A model generated the notes under the pieces. It saw only the letters and a program-made list of their open reading frames with translations. It searched no databases and was not told where the DNA came from. Position numbers and translations under genes: made by a program. A DNA stretch of 6,573 bases from Spirochaetales bacterium. GTDB taxonomy: Bacteria > Spirochaetota > Spirochaetia > SZUA-6 > DRHE01. Every line of letters begins with the position of its first letter. Position 1 is the stretch's first letter. The stretch lies in assembly GCA_016935715.1 (NCBI GenBank), contig JAFGQJ010000400.1:1-6573 (forward strand). Reading direction: 5' to 3'. Shown here in pieces: positions 5,663 to 6,573 of the stretch.

Positions 5663-5686
5663 ATGAACCGTTCCGCGCTCCACTGA
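5663..5686 (+). CDS. Possible 7-codon leader ORF before pstC
   Basis: An ATG at 5663 encodes MNRSALH and stops at 5684-5686, with AGGAAG (5648-5653) 9 bp upstream. Its stop codon overlaps the GAAGGA (5685-5690) that precedes pstC at an unusually long distance. This could couple leader translation to pstC, but the AGGAAG begins on the last base of the predicted -10, so it may not even be transcribed. Treat it as a weak candidate. Confidence 0.15.
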   Translation: MNRSALH

Positions 5687-5704
5687 AGGACGACAGGCTG
5701 CAGC

Positions 5705-6573
5705 ATGAAAAAGAAAACACGGGTTGTTTTTGAAAAATCCATCGAGCGGACGCTGCTGTTCTTCGCCGGCATCTCGGTGCTGGCAATCATCTTCATCACG
5801 TTTTTCATCTTCCAGCGGGGCGTACCTCTGTTCCAGAAGGTCAGCATCTGGGAATTTCTGTTTACGACCTACTGGGAGCCCACTTCGGACCCTCCCGGTT
5901 TCGGCATCCTCTCCTTCATCGTAGCCTCCGTGTACCTGACCGCCCTGGCCCTGCTTTTCGGGGTGTTCATCGGCATCGGCTGCGCCATCTACATGGCGGA
6001 GATCGCCAGGGGGCGTTTCGCCCGGATCCTGCGCAGCACGGTCGAGCTTCTGGCCGGGATCCCGTCGGTTGTCTACGGCTTCTTCGGAGTTGTCGTGATC
6101 TCCAGGGTGGTCCGGGAGTTGTTCGGCGGCACCGGCTACAGCGTTCTGAGCGGCGCCATCATCCTGGCCATCATGATCCTGCCCACCGTGATCAACATAT
6201 CCGAGGTTTCGATCCGAGCCGTGCCCAGGGAGTACAAGGAGGGATCATTGGCCATGGGCGCCACTCAATGGCAGACGATCTGGCGGGTTTTGCTGCCCGC
6301 TGCCCGCTCGGGAATCGTCGCCTCCATCGTGCTCGGCGCGGGCCGTGCCATCGGAGAGACCATGGCCGTGCTGATGGTGGCAGGCAACGCCCCGATCATG
6401 CCCACAGGGCTGCTCTCCAAGGCCAGAACCCTGACCATGAACATCGTGACGGACATGGGCTACGCCTCCGGGGATCATATGACATCCCTGTTCACGACCA
6501 GCATCGTGCTGTTCCTCTTCATCATGATCCTGAACATTTCCATCAACGTGTTCGCCCGCAGGGGGATGGACAA
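5705..6573 (+). CDS. pstC: Phosphate ABC transporter permease PstC (3' end outside window)
   Basis: 289 full codons are visible and the frame is still open at the right edge; with a usual family length of roughly 290-310, it is nearly complete. The ATG at 5705 is the only sensible start, since an in-frame TGA lies at 5684. Its ribosome binding site is weak (ACAGG at 5693-5697, or GAAGGA 14 bp away). The N-terminus is basic and is followed by a first membrane helix (about 17-36), a periplasmic loop with YWEPTSDPPGFGIL, then the permease core. GIPSVVYGFFG (118-128) and the EAA coupling loop from EYKEGSLAMGATQWQTIWRV to LLPAARSGI (176-204) are hallmarks of PstC, as is GAGRAIGETMAVLMVAGN (211-228). 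It pairs with PstA and PstB, expected just downstream, to import phosphate supplied by PstS. Confidence 0.95.
   Translation, partial: MKKKTRVVFEKSIERTLLFFAGISVLAIIFITFFIFQRGVPLFQKVSIWEFLFTTYWEPTSDPPGFGILSFIVASVYLTALALLFGVFIGIGCAIYMAEIARGRFARILRSTVELLAGIPSVVYGFFGVVVISRVVRELFGGTGYSVLSGAIILAIMILPTVINISEVSIRAVPREYKEGSLAMGATQWQTIWRVLLPAARSGIVASIVLGAGRAIGETMAVLMVAGNAPIMPTGLLSKARTLTMNIVTDMGYASGDHMTSLFTTSIVLFLFIMILNISINVFARRGMD

Overview
The window is GC-rich, protein-coding bacterial DNA. It carries part of a phosphate-acquisition locus (right), a FetAB-type metal exporter operon (centre, minus strand), a repeat-built exported protein (left centre) and the 3' end of a probable GH57-like glycoside hydrolase (left edge). 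The PstS signal peptide ends in an alanine-rich stretch followed by GGGSEG, a style common in spirochaete (Spirochaeta-like) periplasmic binding proteins. A high-GC free-living spirochaete is my best guess, but this is inference from one motif.

Layout from left to right: (1) 1-743, C-terminal part of a GH57-like hydrolase. (2) 744-934, intergenic DNA with a 13-bp tandem repeat and a possible promoter. (3) 935-2089, an exported protein of three PPC-like beta modules spaced exactly 106 residues apart. (4) 2107-2453 (minus), a broken membrane-bound 4Fe-4S protein whose two ends survive but whose middle is deleted and frame shifted. (5) 2547-4039 (minus), fetB and fetA, with fetA translated first. 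(6) 4040-4239, a divergent regulatory region with a fetA promoter, a perfect 12-bp inverted repeat and a direct-repeat array of Pho-box type. (7) 4240-4499, a broken ArsC-type arsenate reductase (LMW-PTP fold) with two internal deletions. (8) 4500-4643, a second Pho-type array and the pstS promoter. (9) 4644-5501 pstS, then a strong terminator. (10) A third Pho-type array in front of pstC, which runs to the right edge.

The most coherent signal is a family of CTAAC/TTAAC direct repeats on a strict 11-bp period in front of three separate units: the arsC remnant, pstS and pstC. The period matches PhoB/PhoP-type operators, and at pstS and pstC the last repeat lies exactly 10 bp upstream of a candidate -10 hexamer. 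This suggests a phosphate-starvation regulon that once included an arsenate reductase. That makes sense because arsenate enters cells through phosphate transporters. The second notable signal is that two unrelated genes here have lost internal blocks while their remaining parts look well conserved, which implies recent deletion or an assembly problem. No RNA genes, insertion sequences or CRISPR arrays were seen.
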